In this document: in pieces, positions 52,379 through 61,317 of the stretch | How positions within the stretch are numbered: position 1 is the first letter of the stretch | How the letters are laid out: each line of letters starts with the position of its first letter | DNA from: Paenibacillus_L residui | GTDB lineage: Bacteria; Bacillota; Bacilli; Paenibacillales; NBRC-103111 | Assembly: GCF_042677205.1 (NCBI RefSeq) | Contig: NZ_JBHTIU010000010.1 | Coordinates: 68,780-132,779, forward strand | Length of the DNA stretch: 64,000 nt | Direction of reading: 5' to 3' | Made by a program: the position numbers and the translations under genes | Notes under the pieces: model-generated | Databases searched by the model: none | What the model saw: only the letters and a program-made list of their open reading frames with translations | Told to the model about the DNA's origin: nothing

Positions 52379-53053
52379 ATGGGTCACCTTCATTCTCTCG
52401 TCGGTCAAACGGTTGAGCTGGAGATCTCGGGAAGACACAGCCCAATACAAGGGACCCTGGTGGATTTGGGAGATGATATCCTCGTTATTCATAACCGTTC
52501 ATTGCAATTTCTATATATTCCCCTTCTGCATCTTAAGACTATCCGGCAGGTTTTGCTTATGGGAGAGGACATCGTCCCTGTTCCAGGGGAAGCCCCTTTT
52601 GACAAACAAGCCGAAACCATTTCTTACCGTAAAATACTGATGAACGCCAAGGGTGTTTTCTCAGAGCTCTATATTACCGGGAGCCAATCCATCCACGGTT
52701 ACCTGACCAGCATTATGAATGACTACTTCGTCTTCTATTCTCCGGTGTTTCATACAATTTACATTCCCTTGCACCATGTCAAATACTTGATTCCTTATAC
52801 GACCGGTTCCACCCCTTACTCCCTTCATCACGAACGTTTTCCGGTTAAGCCGGCAAGCCTGACATTATCCCGTACTTTCGACCAGCAATTGAAGAAGCTG
52901 GAGGGGGAATTCGTGGTTCTGGATCTCGGGGAGAATCCCAGCAAGATAGGGCTGCTTCGGTCGGTGGATGCTCCGACATTGGATCTGGTCACGGCCAAAG
53001 GGGAAACCGTAGTTCTTCATATGGACCATATCAAAACCATCCATCTGCCTTAA
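52379..53053 (+). CDS. CotB-like protein without the Ser/Arg-rich tail
   Basis: A 224-aa protein made only of CotB-type beta modules, about three: VGQTVELEISGRHSPIQGTL (1-55), VFSELYITGSQSIHGYLTSI (85-145) and LKKLEGEFVVLDLGENPSKI (165-224). Each ends in an HLKTI, HVKYL or HIKTI strand. It lacks the repetitive tail and hence the expected CotH target. ATG 52379 is used (AAGGAGG 10 bases upstream); TTG 52376, with a 7-base gap, is equally possible. Probably a coat or coat-assembly protein; the shared upstream block with cotB supports this. Confidence 0.7.
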   Translation: MGHLHSLVGQTVELEISGRHSPIQGTLVDLGDDILVIHNRSLQFLYIPLLHLKTIRQVLLMGEDIVPVPGEAPFDKQAETISYRKILMNAKGVFSELYITGSQSIHGYLTSIMNDYFVFYSPVFHTIYIPLHHVKYLIPYTTGSTPYSLHHERFPVKPASLTLSRTFDQQLKKLEGEFVVLDLGENPSKIGLLRSVDAPTLDLVTAKGETVVLHMDHIKTIHLP

Positions 53054-53060
53054 CGAAAAA

Positions 53061-53103
53061 AAGAAAACCGGCCTCATCCATTACTGGAGAGGCCGGTTTT
53101 CTT
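53061..53103. terminator. Bidirectional terminator between convergent genes
   Basis: Perfect 15-bp stem AAGAAAACCGGCCTC / GAGGCCGGTTTTCTT (53061-53075 and 53089-53103) with A-run and T-rich flanks. Confidence 0.92.
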
Positions 53104-53118
53104 CGTGATAAAACTACC

Positions 53119-54486
53119 TTACTCTTTGGCTTGATTCAGTTCCGCCTGACCTTTCTCTTGAATATCATTCAGGGCTTCATCCACGCTCTTCTCGTTCTTC
53201 ATTACCAACTCCAATTCCTCACGTATCATTTGGTTCAGGGAGGATAGGAAGGCTGCCGGCAGCTTATCATAGTTGCTGTACAAGGAAGTCTCCTCCGGCT
53301 TCAGCTTATAGAAGGCCTGGATATTCCGGTCCTCCGGATCTTTAATATATTCGGTCCGGACCGGCAGGCCATTATGACCCAGCGATCTGGATATGACCCG
53401 CGCATATTCATCTCCGCTAAGGTATTTAATAAATTCCCATGCTGCACGGGGGTTCGATGTTTTAGCATTGATGGCAAAAATTTGATTAAGCGAGAAGAAA
53501 CTGCTTGAATCAGGGTTGCTTGGATCTACAGGGACCGTCACAATGCCCCAATCCGGCATCTTGTCCTGCAGCACATCTTTCGCGCGCTGAAGATTTCCAA
53601 GCGCATAGAAATAGTCCACCGACATGGCAGCCCGGCCGCCAATAAACACCTGCTCCTTAAAATAGTCTTCCATCGTATAGAATGATCGCGGACCGGATTC
53701 CATCTCTTCCTGATGCAAAGCCCCCGATTGATAGGCATCAAGCACCATTCGGAAGATTTGCCTCCAGCTATCCGTATTTACGGTTACGGCCATACTGTCG
53801 GGATTGACGTAGGTCTGCCTCATCGTTTCGCCAACCATTCTTATTGCGTAATCCGGAGTCGTGTAATTCCCCAGGCTCAACCCGTAAATTTTCTGACCAT
53901 CCTCATTGGTTCCCGGAAAACGCCCGGCCAGATCGAACACTTCCTGCCAGCTCATCTGGTCCCGCGGCAAGGGAACTCCTACTTGTTGGAACAAATTCTT
54001 GTTGTAGAACAAGGCTTGTCCGTTGAAGGTCGGGGACATTCCATACAGCTTCCCGTCACCTCTAGACTTTAGATAGTCAATAACGCCCGGCAGAATGCCG
54101 TCCAGATCAAAATTGCTTTGTTTAATCAGGCTGTCCAGATCGGTTAAATATCCTTCGGCTGCGTACTTCTCAAATTCATCGTCTGACAGCATTAGAATAT
54201 CGGGTTGATTCTCTTCAATAAATTTTCTGAATTCTTCTCTGTAATCGGTATCCGGCTTATAAATTCCTTGTGTTGAAATTACCTCGATATTGATATTCGG
54301 ATATTTCGCATAGAACAGGTTGCCGTAGGTCTGGAAGAAAGATTGCTCATCATAGTACATCACTTTGATGGTAGCCGTTTCTTCTTCCCCCCACTCTTCG
54401 GTTTGCTTCCCGCCTCCCAATGTACAGCCTGACAATAGGATTGCGGATAATAGAACAAGCCATCCGCCTCTCACCCACCGCCTCAA
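53119..54486 (-). CDS. Extracellular solute-binding lipoprotein (family 1, sugar-type), orphan
   Basis: A 455-aa binding protein of an ABC importer or a sensing lipoprotein. TTG 54486 follows GGGAGGAG at 8 bases and gives a signal peptide with lipobox LLSGC (Cys21). The mature part has the cluster D/family 1 pattern (VMYYDEQSFFQTYGNLFYAKYPNINIEVIS; GRAAMSVDYFYALGNL; AAWEFIKYLSGDEYARVIS). No permease or ATPase gene is nearby, so it either serves a distant transporter or works as an envelope sensor. A TTAAG-N6-TTAAG box stands upstream at 54554-54569, 22 bp before a TATTAT -10, linking it to the two-component system at 59.4-61.3 kb (inference). Confidence 0.88.
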   Translation of the reverse strand: MRRWVRGGWLVLLSAILLSGCTLGGGKQTEEWGEEETATIKVMYYDEQSFFQTYGNLFYAKYPNINIEVISTQGIYKPDTDYREEFRKFIEENQPDILMLSDDEFEKYAAEGYLTDLDSLIKQSNFDLDGILPGVIDYLKSRGDGKLYGMSPTFNGQALFYNKNLFQQVGVPLPRDQMSWQEVFDLAGRFPGTNEDGQKIYGLSLGNYTTPDYAIRMVGETMRQTYVNPDSMAVTVNTDSWRQIFRMVLDAYQSGALHQEEMESGPRSFYTMEDYFKEQVFIGGRAAMSVDYFYALGNLQRAKDVLQDKMPDWGIVTVPVDPSNPDSSSFFSLNQIFAINAKTSNPRAAWEFIKYLSGDEYARVISRSLGHNGLPVRTEYIKDPEDRNIQAFYKLKPEETSLYSNYDKLPAAFLSSLNQMIREELELVMKNEKSVDEALNDIQEKGQAELNQAKE

Positions 54487-54525
54487 ATTTCTCACTCCTC
54501 CCAAAGAAAATACCATATACAAGTA

Positions 54526-54569
54526 ATAATAACATAATGTCCCATTTAATCTGCTTAATATTATCTTAA
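54526..54569 (-). promoter_or_regulatory. Response-regulator-type box and -10 of the solute-binding protein gene
   Basis: Minus strand: TTAAG-ATAATA-TTAAG (54554-54569), 22 bp, TATTAT (54526-54531). No -35 hexamer at the usual place. Same architecture as the boxes at 61346 and 61825. Confidence 0.65.
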
Positions 54570-54611
54570 TTCTCTCTCATTCTCCCATCCGGGCGGCGTT
54601 CATTGCGCTGA

Positions 54612-56549
54612 TCACAACTGTACATCGGTCAGGCTTTCTATCGTATCTTTAAGCAGCATGAAGGCTTCCCCATCCGTTAGCTGCTCCGGATCGGCGACAA
54701 GATCCACTGTGGCCTGCGTAATGATTGACTTGTTCAACAAATCATTGATGGCCTGTTCCCGAGTGGTTTCCAATCCGGCGGCTTCGGCTATCGTCAAGCA
54801 CGCCTGCTGCAGACTAAGAGGCTTCTTGGCAGGCTCCTCCACACCCTTCAAGGCCGTATAAGGGTCACCCGGCAATTGCTTGGGGAACATCCGTCTGGCC
54901 CCATTCATCTGATTAACCATGCGCTGGGCATTGGAGGCCCGATCCAGATCGAACGCTTGGTTGCCGTAAGAGCCATAAGCCAATCCCATATAAACAGCAG
55001 CTTTAAGTCCGGCATAATTCTTATGCTTCATGTATGGCTGAGGCTCCAAGGTATAAGGCTCCAGCTCCATTCCTTGTTCATTCAGCCGCTTCTGGAGCTC
55101 TTCAATCAGCGGTTTGGATGCGGCCATCTCACGGAAGGTGACGCCGTGCTCCTTCGCTAATTTCGCTGCAGCTCCGGCCGCCTGACCTTCGGCCATTCCG
55201 GTCGGGATGACTCTCGCACTCCCATGGGCCAGAGTATCATAGCTGGCGGACCGCCCGACCACCAGCAATCCGTCGACATCCTGCGGAACAATGCTGCGGA
55301 ACGGGACGGCATACTTCATCGGATGTACAACAATGGCGCCGTCATCCGAAGGCGAGGTCCGCTGAATATCCGCAGGATAAGAGCCGAAGGCTATGCGATC
55401 CCATTGGTCGCGGTTTTCCAATAAATCAATAATGCTAAGCCGATATAATCCGACCATATGTCGTGTCTCACGAACGTACAGCTCCGGCGCAATGGCATCC
55501 AGCTCCGCATTCTCAAATTCTTTGTACTGCTTGAGGTATTCGACCACATTCGGAATTTCCTGCCTCGCCAATTCCAATCCTTCCTCGCGAGATTCCGGAT
55601 CCAGCCCGTCAATGTTGAAGATGTGCAGCGCGTTGATCAAAATCGTACCGTCCCGCTGCCGGCCTATGTTCAGACCGCGCATTTTGGTCCGTTCGTTATC
55701 CAGCGGCAGATAGCCGCTCATTTCCTTCCCATATCCCCATGCGGACATTTTGCTGACGCCGGTATTGCTGTCTCCGTCACCGTTCAAGCGATCGGCAATC
55801 AGCTTCCAGGCTTTGTCATCCATATTCTTCAGGCGGAAAATAGCCGTCACCGCCATCCGCGAATTCGGGTCCCCTATATCCTCGCGGCCCATCGTGAACT
55901 CCACCCCGGCAGCCGCGGCAATGTCCGCATCCTGCGTCGCATCGATGACCGACTTCGCCAGAATGTCCTGTGTCGATCCGTCCGCTTTCGTCACCGTAAT
56001 TCCCTCCACGGCCTTCGCGCTTCCTTCGGAAACGATCGGCTTGACGTCTTGTGCAGACATGTAGAGATCGATATTGCTCTCCTTGCTCACCAAATCGTAG
56101 AAGGCGTTGGCCGCAGTCGTCACATCAAAGGAATGGCCTTCTGTTTTTTTGTACCATTCTCTAAAAATCCCTTTGTTAAAATAATCCTGCTCCTGACCGG
56201 GCAAGGGCTTGCTGGTCCGGTCCCAATTCATGTCGATACTGTTCAGCCATCCGACCGTCATCAGGCCTCCCAGTATTTCACGCTGCCGATTTTCGATCAG
56301 CAAAGTCTTCGCACCATTGCGCGCAGCTGAAACGGCCGCACTGATTCCTTCCGGGTCGGTACCGACGACGATGACATCATACTTATCCTGAAGCTGTTCC
56401 ACCGAAACTACCTGCTTGAGCTCCCTGCCCGCAGGCCCTGCTGCTGGAGCCGGAGTTTCTGCTTTTCCTTTAAAATAAAACCAACCCGCACATGCTCCCA
56501 GCACGAAAACCAGGACGGCGGCAACCATAAATAATTGTTTTTTAGACAT
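54612..56549 (-). CDS. Membrane-anchored FAD-dependent oxidoreductase
   Basis: A 645-aa protein. An N-terminal helix (residues about 5-24) and a Pro/Ala linker lead to a FAD_oxidored-type Rossmann domain: YDVIVVGTDPEGISAAVSAARNGAKTLLIE at about 58-87. The usual GxGxxG reads GTDPEG, an unusual nucleotide loop. Further landmarks are GGLMTVGWLNSID, a VIDATQDADIAAAAGV motif and DGLLVVGRSASYDTLAHGSARVIPTGMAEGQAAG at the FAD-binding end. The last 75 residues look like a small helical, SLH-like domain (LTDGEAFMLLKDTIESL). The ATG has AGAGGTG upstream. It follows the DUF2304 gene by 92 bases on the same strand and may be the last gene of that operon. Confidence 0.85.
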   Translation of the reverse strand: MSKKQLFMVAAVLVFVLGACAGWFYFKGKAETPAPAAGPAGRELKQVVSVEQLQDKYDVIVVGTDPEGISAAVSAARNGAKTLLIENRQREILGGLMTVGWLNSIDMNWDRTSKPLPGQEQDYFNKGIFREWYKKTEGHSFDVTTAANAFYDLVSKESNIDLYMSAQDVKPIVSEGSAKAVEGITVTKADGSTQDILAKSVIDATQDADIAAAAGVEFTMGREDIGDPNSRMAVTAIFRLKNMDDKAWKLIADRLNGDGDSNTGVSKMSAWGYGKEMSGYLPLDNERTKMRGLNIGRQRDGTILINALHIFNIDGLDPESREEGLELARQEIPNVVEYLKQYKEFENAELDAIAPELYVRETRHMVGLYRLSIIDLLENRDQWDRIAFGSYPADIQRTSPSDDGAIVVHPMKYAVPFRSIVPQDVDGLLVVGRSASYDTLAHGSARVIPTGMAEGQAAGAAAKLAKEHGVTFREMAASKPLIEELQKRLNEQGMELEPYTLEPQPYMKHKNYAGLKAAVYMGLAYGSYGNQAFDLDRASNAQRMVNQMNGARRMFPKQLPGDPYTALKGVEEPAKKPLSLQQACLTIAEAAGLETTREQAINDLLNKSIITQATVDLVADPEQLTDGEAFMLLKDTIESLTDVQL

Positions 56550-56641
56550 AGTGCACCTCTTATTTTCTGTAAGTTTAAACAACTGAACACACGGTGTGCC
56601 TGACTGATGTCTTCTCTGTTTGCTCTTCGTCAACGGCCAGG

Positions 56642-57013
56642 CTATTTATTCTCCTCCTGCCCCCGGCCTTCTTCCAATTGTCGCAGCCTCTCCTCATAGA
56701 GCGCCGCCGACTGGGCCAGCCTGGTCGTCCGTTCGGTTAAGCGGGATACCGCTACGGTTAAATGTAGCAAGATGAACAATATCCCGAGAACGGCCAACAC
56801 ATACAGCAGCGAAGGAGGGTACGAAACGTTAAGCCGGACAGCCAGCCAGTCCAGCCCGTACGGAAACAGGGAGAGGACCATCATGACGCCGCTTAATGCC
56901 AGCCATAAGAAGGAATACTGCTCCTTCAGCTTTTTTAACCGGACCAGCCGAAGGATGGCGATCAGGAAAGCGAAGCTCAGTCCGAAACAAAGATAGAAGA
57001 TATAAGCGGTCAT
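56642..57013 (-). CDS. DUF2304 membrane protein
   Basis: A 123-aa protein with three predicted helices (about residues 3-20, 33-49 and 68-88) and a C-terminal coiled stretch (LTERTTRLAQSAALYEERLRQLEEG). DUF2304 proteins are encoded next to polyprenyl-phosphate glycosyltransferases and are thought to assist them; the molecular role is unknown. The ATG overlaps the GT2 stop by 4 bases, which shows tight coupling. Confidence 0.88.
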   Translation of the reverse strand: MTAYIFYLCFGLSFAFLIAILRLVRLKKLKEQYSFLWLALSGVMMVLSLFPYGLDWLAVRLNVSYPPSLLYVLAVLGILFILLHLTVAVSRLTERTTRLAQSAALYEERLRQLEEGRGQEENK

Positions 57014-57741
57014 GATGGCTGCTCCCGCCCGGCCTTCCACGAATGCGAAAGGAAGATTGCCAGCGTTACTTTAATCATGTAGTACATCGACTTGAGCGCT
57101 GTGATGCTCGATTTTCCAAATGCCCGGCGGCGCATCGTAACCGGGGTTTCAATAAACCGGAGCCCGTGATTGTTCAACAGGATGAGGGACTCCACCTCGG
57201 GATAATCCGTCGGATATAATTGCGCAAACAGGGAGATCGCCCTTCTCCCGCATACGCGAAATCCCGACGTGGTATCCGTCGCCTGATGTCCGGTTAGCCT
57301 GGAGACAAGAGTCGAGAGGAGGCGAATGCCGATCTTCCTCATCCAGGTCGATTGATACCCTGCCTTGTCCAGAAAACGGGAACCGATCACCATATCCGCC
57401 CCGCTGTTGACCAGGTCGCTCAACAATTGACGTAAGTCCGCCGGATCATGCTGACCATCGCCGTCAATTTGCACCGCAATATCGTAGCCTCCGTTCATAG
57501 CGTGCAGATACCCTGTCTGAACAGCGCCTCCTATGCCCAGGTTATAGGGCAGATTCAAGACCGCTGCTCCGGTCAGCAGAGCTTGCTGCAAAGTGTCGTC
57601 CCCGGAGCCGTCGTTCACTACGACAATATCCGCGTATGGGGCATGGACCCGGATATCTTCTATGACGGCTTTGATTTGTTTCGCCTCGTTGAAGGCCGGC
57701 ACTATAATCAACACTTTCAAATTATGAGAAGAGAATGACAT
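57010..57741 (-). CDS. Family 2 glycosyltransferase, polyprenyl-phosphate sugar synthase type (DPM1/ArnC-like)
   Basis: A 243-aa enzyme without membrane helices in its core. The nucleotide-sugar site is VLIIVPAFNEAKQIKAVIEDI, the acidic catalytic motif IAVQIDGDGQHDPADLRQLL (DxD), then VIGSRFLDKAGYQSTWMRKIG and DTTSGFRVCGRRA. This is the dolichol- or undecaprenyl-phosphate-linked sugar synthase signature. The likely product is a lipid-linked monosaccharide on the inner face of the membrane. It is flanked in one operon by a GT39-type GT-C transferase and DUF2304. The start at 57741 has GGGTGGGAT upstream. Confidence 0.9.
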   Translation of the reverse strand: MSFSSHNLKVLIIVPAFNEAKQIKAVIEDIRVHAPYADIVVVNDGSGDDTLQQALLTGAAVLNLPYNLGIGGAVQTGYLHAMNGGYDIAVQIDGDGQHDPADLRQLLSDLVNSGADMVIGSRFLDKAGYQSTWMRKIGIRLLSTLVSRLTGHQATDTTSGFRVCGRRAISLFAQLYPTDYPEVESLILLNNHGLRFIETPVTMRRRAFGKSSITALKSMYYMIKVTLAIFLSHSWKAGREQPS

Positions 57742-57756
57742 GAAGCATCCCACCCT

Positions 57757-58971
57757 TTATCCTTCGATTTTGGACATGTGAAGCCTCCGCTTGGCAGACA
57801 GCCATTGCCAAGCCTTCACGCCGACAATGCAGTCGATCATAATAATCAGAGGCATCGTCATGACGTTATACCGGTATTCCGGTACAAAACCGAGCCGAAT
57901 CAGCGTCATCGCCGCTATGATAACGACCAGCAGAGTCGGCATCTGCCTCCAGCGGAGGAGAATGGCAACCGCAGCCAGCACTCCCGGAAAAAGCAGGGCA
58001 TGATGAACCCTATCCGGATGGACCCCGGGAATGACATTGTAGAAAGGCTCGTGGCCTCCGCCGTAATAAACATGCTCATAGAGGTACTGCAGCTTGCCGG
58101 CGGTGTACCATTTAACGAACAGCCACGGTTGGGTCGAAAATCCGGTCTTCAACCTTTCCCAGGCCACTTCCATCTCGGTTTTTCCGGCTTCATCCACCAG
58201 TCCGTCATCATAGTTTTTGTACGGGTAGGTTCCGGCTTTGAACGGATTGGCTTGGGTGGCGGTAATCACCCATTCGTCCAGCGTCACCGCATTGCGTATC
58301 CACCAGGGCATAAGGACAAGCACCAGGCCGATTAAGGATAAAGCAAACAGCTTCAGAACCTCTCTCGTATTCTTCTTCCAGAGCCAGTAGAATAAGTAAT
58401 TAACGGCAATCAGGGGCAGATATTCCGGCCGGACCAGAACCGTCAGACCCAACAGGATACCCGAGGCCAGAGCCATTGACACCGTTGGAGTGCGAAATAC
58501 CCGGATCTGGGCCCATATGTGTGAAAGCAGCAGGAAGATACCGAGAACTTCCGTAAGGATGGCTCCGTTCGCCCATACGAAGGGCGGATAGATGGCGGCC
58601 AGGAATGCTGCGGCCAGACCGCCTGCCGCATTGGATAACTGGCGGGCGATACTGTACATCAGCCATACGGACAACAGGCTGAGCACAACCTGGGCCATCC
58701 GGATCCAGGGCAGCGGATCGTTCAATTGGTAGACGGCCAGCCAGTAGATCGCCGCCATGAATAGGGGATACCCCGGTGTTACCTGAGCATTCGGGCTGGT
58801 ATCGTTATAAGCGTAGACTCCTTGCTCCAGAAGCTGCCGGACCATGAGATCATAGTTGATAGAGTCATGGGGCATTTCATGCGCGACCGACCGCAGGAAG
58901 TCAACCCGCAAATAAGCAGCCAGCAGAAGAATGGCTATTAACGCCATCAGAATGATTTTGGATCGGTTCAT
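57757..58971 (-). CDS. GT39/ArnT-like GT-C glycosyltransferase
   Basis: A 404-aa, roughly 10-12 helix enzyme of the GT-C fold. The first extracytoplasmic loop carries the acidic catalytic site (VAHEMPHDSINYDLMVRQLL, Asp about residue 31), as in protein O-mannosyltransferases and ArnT. LYVNYxF-type and GYPLFMAAIYW segments follow. Such enzymes transfer sugar from a polyprenyl-phosphate donor to an acceptor outside the membrane. ATG 58971 follows GTAGGAG. It is the first gene of the GT39-GT2-DUF2304 operon and is preceded by TTAAG boxes (59055-59070). The acceptor is unknown, perhaps wall or lipoteichoic polymer. Confidence 0.85.
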   Translation of the reverse strand: MNRSKIILMALIAILLLAAYLRVDFLRSVAHEMPHDSINYDLMVRQLLEQGVYAYNDTSPNAQVTPGYPLFMAAIYWLAVYQLNDPLPWIRMAQVVLSLLSVWLMYSIARQLSNAAGGLAAAFLAAIYPPFVWANGAILTEVLGIFLLLSHIWAQIRVFRTPTVSMALASGILLGLTVLVRPEYLPLIAVNYLFYWLWKKNTREVLKLFALSLIGLVLVLMPWWIRNAVTLDEWVITATQANPFKAGTYPYKNYDDGLVDEAGKTEMEVAWERLKTGFSTQPWLFVKWYTAGKLQYLYEHVYYGGGHEPFYNVIPGVHPDRVHHALLFPGVLAAVAILLRWRQMPTLLVVIIAAMTLIRLGFVPEYRYNVMTMPLIIMIDCIVGVKAWQWLSAKRRLHMSKIEG

Positions 58972-59005
58972 GGATTCATCTCCTACAGGAAGACTTGATG
59001 GCATT

Positions 59006-59070
59006 AGTATACAAGCTACTTATTAATGACTCGTTTGCTCCCTCTTATCGGGCGCTTAAGTAATCCTTAA
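59006..59070 (-). promoter_or_regulatory. Response-regulator-type box and -10 of the GT39 operon
   Basis: Minus strand: TTAAG-GATTAC-TTAAG (59055-59070), with a third weaker half-site ATAAG in the same 11-bp register, then TATACT (59006-59011) 43 bp from the strong box. The distance is 21 bp, about two helical turns, more than at the other three sites. Confidence 0.5.
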
Positions 59071-59133
59071 CAAAAATTAATAATTGATGGCACCCGAAAA
59101 TGATTCGAATATCCCTTCGAGGCTCCATCCCTC

Positions 59134-59318
59134 ACCGTAACGGAACTCAGCAGCCTTATTTCTTTGATCCGGCGTCTTCACTAAAATGTAGCGGAACTCA
59201 GAGCCTCTATTTGAGAAATCAGAGGCAAAATCCTCGCAATTTGAAGGCAATAACGTCTCTCAGTTCCGCAAGAATTCGAACTCGGCCCTTTGTCGCCCAA
59301 TAACGTCTCTCAGTTCCG
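59134..59318. repeat. GGAACTCAG / CTGAGTTCC-type palindromic repeat
   Basis: CGGAACTCAG occurs near 59140 and 59191. The inverted form AATAACGTCTCTCAGTTCCG occurs at 59249 and 59299, exactly 50 bp apart. Together with the promoter and a terminator it fills the 485-bp gap upstream of the GT39 gene. It is similar in style to dispersed repeats seen in Paenibacillus genomes. Confidence 0.75.
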
Positions 59319-59387
59319 TAAGCCGATACCCATGCTTTGCAGGATAGGCTCGATATCGTCTATTTCCTTCCACATTTTCTATTCCTG

Positions 59388-59424
59388 TAAAAATAAAGCC
59401 GCCCGGCTGCCCGGACGGCTTTTC
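59388..59424 (-). terminator. Terminator of the two-component operon
   Basis: Minus-strand stem AGCCGTCCGG / CCGGGCGGCT with a 4-nt loop, followed by TTATTTTT, about 30 bases after the kinase stop. Confidence 0.88.
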
Positions 59425-59456
59425 TGTCGACAATAGTTATATGAATAAAGAGGGTG

Positions 59457-60533
59457 TTAGGAGATAAGCGGAAATCTGGTTTCGAACACCGTTTGTGCCC
59501 GGCTGCTTTCAACCGTTATTTTGCCGCCGTTCATCTCTACAATGCTTTTGGTAATGGCCAACCCCAAGCCGGAGCCTCCGGACCGGGAGGATCTGGACTT
59601 CTCAGCCCGGTAGAACCTGTCGAATATACGGGGGAGGTCCTTCTCGGGAATGGGTTTCCCGTAATTAATGATTTGTACGACGGCTTCTTCCCCGTCCATA
59701 CTGAGCCGGATATCGACATATTTCCCGTCCCGGCCATAACGAATGGCATTCGATATCAGATTCTCGAAGGCCCGCACCAACTGATTGCCGTCCGCCTGGA
59801 CAGACAGCTTCTCGCTGCTCGCCATCATGCGGTAGGTCATCCCCGCCTTGGTCAGGAGCGGATTGAATTCTTCCGCGAGCTGTTTTAACAACCCGTTAAG
59901 ATTTATGACCTGGGTCTCAAGCTGCGGCCCTTTGTCATGAATGGACGTATATTCAAACAAGTCGTCGATCAGCTTCTTCAATCTTAATGCTTTATCATAC
60001 GCAATATTGGTGTAATAACGAAATTCGACTTCATCCTTGTAGCGGTCATTCTCAATCAATTCCAGATAACCGAGAATCGAGGTAAGCGGCGTGCGCAGAT
60101 CATGGGAAACCCCCGTAATCAACTCATTCTTCGTCTTCTCGGCCAACCTCTCCTCTTCAATCGATTTCTTCAGCTGCTTGGTCATAGTGTTGATGGTTTC
60201 CGCGACCATCCCCAATTCATCCGATGATTTGGCGACAATCTCGTAAGACAAATTTCCCTTGGCTATCTCTTGCAATCCTTGAGTAATTTCCTCCAGATAA
60301 CGGATAATTCTCTGGCTTAGGAGGAAGAAGAAGAACAGGAAGAGAATCCCGCCGCAGACTACCATAACGGGGATAGAGCCAATATTGTGCACCACCCACC
60401 TAACCGTGGAGTTATGAATCAGCAGGAGGGCCAGTTGATAGCATAAGAAAACAGTAATAGCCGAGAATGCCACGCTGAGGATGAATACAAATATAAACTT
60501 CCAGCGAACGGTGCGAATGAATTTATTTCTCAT
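59457..60533 (-). CDS. HAMP-containing sensor histidine kinase (VanS-like)
   Basis: A 358-aa kinase. Two helices (about residues 13-35 and 53-73) are linked by an extracellular loop of only about 17 residues, so it is unlikely to bind a large ligand outside. A HAMP linker follows (about 74-125). Phospho-acceptor His144 is in ITGVSHDLRTPLTSILGYL. The N box is FENLISNAIRYG and the G boxes are FDRFYRAEKSRSSRSGGSGLGLAI. It lies 31 bases downstream of the regulator gene. The VanS resemblance concerns the kinase core and does not imply glycopeptide resistance: no vanHAX genes are present. Confidence 0.92.
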   Translation of the reverse strand: MRNKFIRTVRWKFIFVFILSVAFSAITVFLCYQLALLLIHNSTVRWVVHNIGSIPVMVVCGGILFLFFFFLLSQRIIRYLEEITQGLQEIAKGNLSYEIVAKSSDELGMVAETINTMTKQLKKSIEEERLAEKTKNELITGVSHDLRTPLTSILGYLELIENDRYKDEVEFRYYTNIAYDKALRLKKLIDDLFEYTSIHDKGPQLETQVINLNGLLKQLAEEFNPLLTKAGMTYRMMASSEKLSVQADGNQLVRAFENLISNAIRYGRDGKYVDIRLSMDGEEAVVQIINYGKPIPEKDLPRIFDRFYRAEKSRSSRSGGSGLGLAITKSIVEMNGGKITVESSRAQTVFETRFPLIS

Positions 60534-60564
60534 CTGGATCGCCTCCGGACCCTCCCCTCTTCCG

Positions 60565-61257
60565 CTATTCGATGGTGTAACCTATCCCCCAAACCGTCTT
60601 GATGTACTGAGGTTTGCTCGGGTCCTTCTCAATTTTCTCGCGAATTTTGCGAATATGAACCATCAGCGTATTATTGGCCTCAAAAAAGGGCTCGTTCCAC
60701 ACTTCCTCATAAATTTGCTCCATGCTCAATACGATTCCCCGGTTTCTGGCCAGCACCTCCAGAATGGAAAATTCTCTGGGGGTTAATCTCACTTCATTCT
60801 GGTCCACGGTCACCTTATGCGTGGCAATATTGATGACTAAATCATCGATGATCATCTCGTTATCGTTCTTGGACGGCGACACGTTGAGCTGCCTGTACCG
60901 GCGGAGCTGCGACTTGACCCTGGCCAGTATCTCCAGAGGACTGAAAGGCTTGGTCACATAATCGTCCGCCCCTATGCTCAGTCCGGTAATTTTATCGATT
61001 TCCCGGCCTTTGGCAGACAGCATTATGATGGGCATATGCTTCTCTTCCCGGATTTTCATACAGGCTTGAATCCCGTCCATGTTCGGCATCATGACATCCA
61101 GAATAATCAAATCAACATCATTCGTATTTAATAGCTCCAGAGCCTCTGCCCCGTCGCTGGCCTTCAACAGGCGGTATCCTTCATTTTTCAAATATATCTC
61201 CAAGAGGTCAATAATTTCCTTCTCGTCATCCACAAGAAGAATCGTCCCTCCGAACAT
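60565..61257 (-). CDS. OmpR/PhoB-family response regulator (VanR-like), probably autoregulated
   Basis: A 230-aa regulator. Receiver residues Asp10/Asp11 (LLVDDEKE), Asp54 (LIILDVMMPNMDG) and the Lys in DDYVTKPFSPLE are intact. The winged helix (about 130-230) shows VRLTPREFSILEVLARNRGIVLSMEQIYEEVW and VHIRKIREKIE. The ATG follows GGAGGG. A TTAAG-N6-TTAAG direct repeat lies 22 bp upstream of a TATATT -10 in its own promoter. The same arrangement occurs before the EamA gene and the solute-binding gene. It is therefore the natural candidate to bind these boxes, though this is inference. Confidence 0.93.
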   Translation of the reverse strand: MFGGTILLVDDEKEIIDLLEIYLKNEGYRLLKASDGAEALELLNTNDVDLIILDVMMPNMDGIQACMKIREEKHMPIIMLSAKGREIDKITGLSIGADDYVTKPFSPLEILARVKSQLRRYRQLNVSPSKNDNEMIIDDLVINIATHKVTVDQNEVRLTPREFSILEVLARNRGIVLSMEQIYEEVWNEPFFEANNTLMVHIRKIREKIEKDPSKPQYIKTVWGIGYTIE

Positions 61258-61317
61258 ACTAAACCCTCCTCAGTTCCGATCATTTATCCGTCTAGGCGTC
61301 AGGCGGATTCTCCCACT

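Noticed and set aside
59457..61257. Vancomycin resistance locus
   Set aside because: Only the regulator/kinase pair resembles VanRS; no vanH, vanA/B-type ligase or vanX is present.
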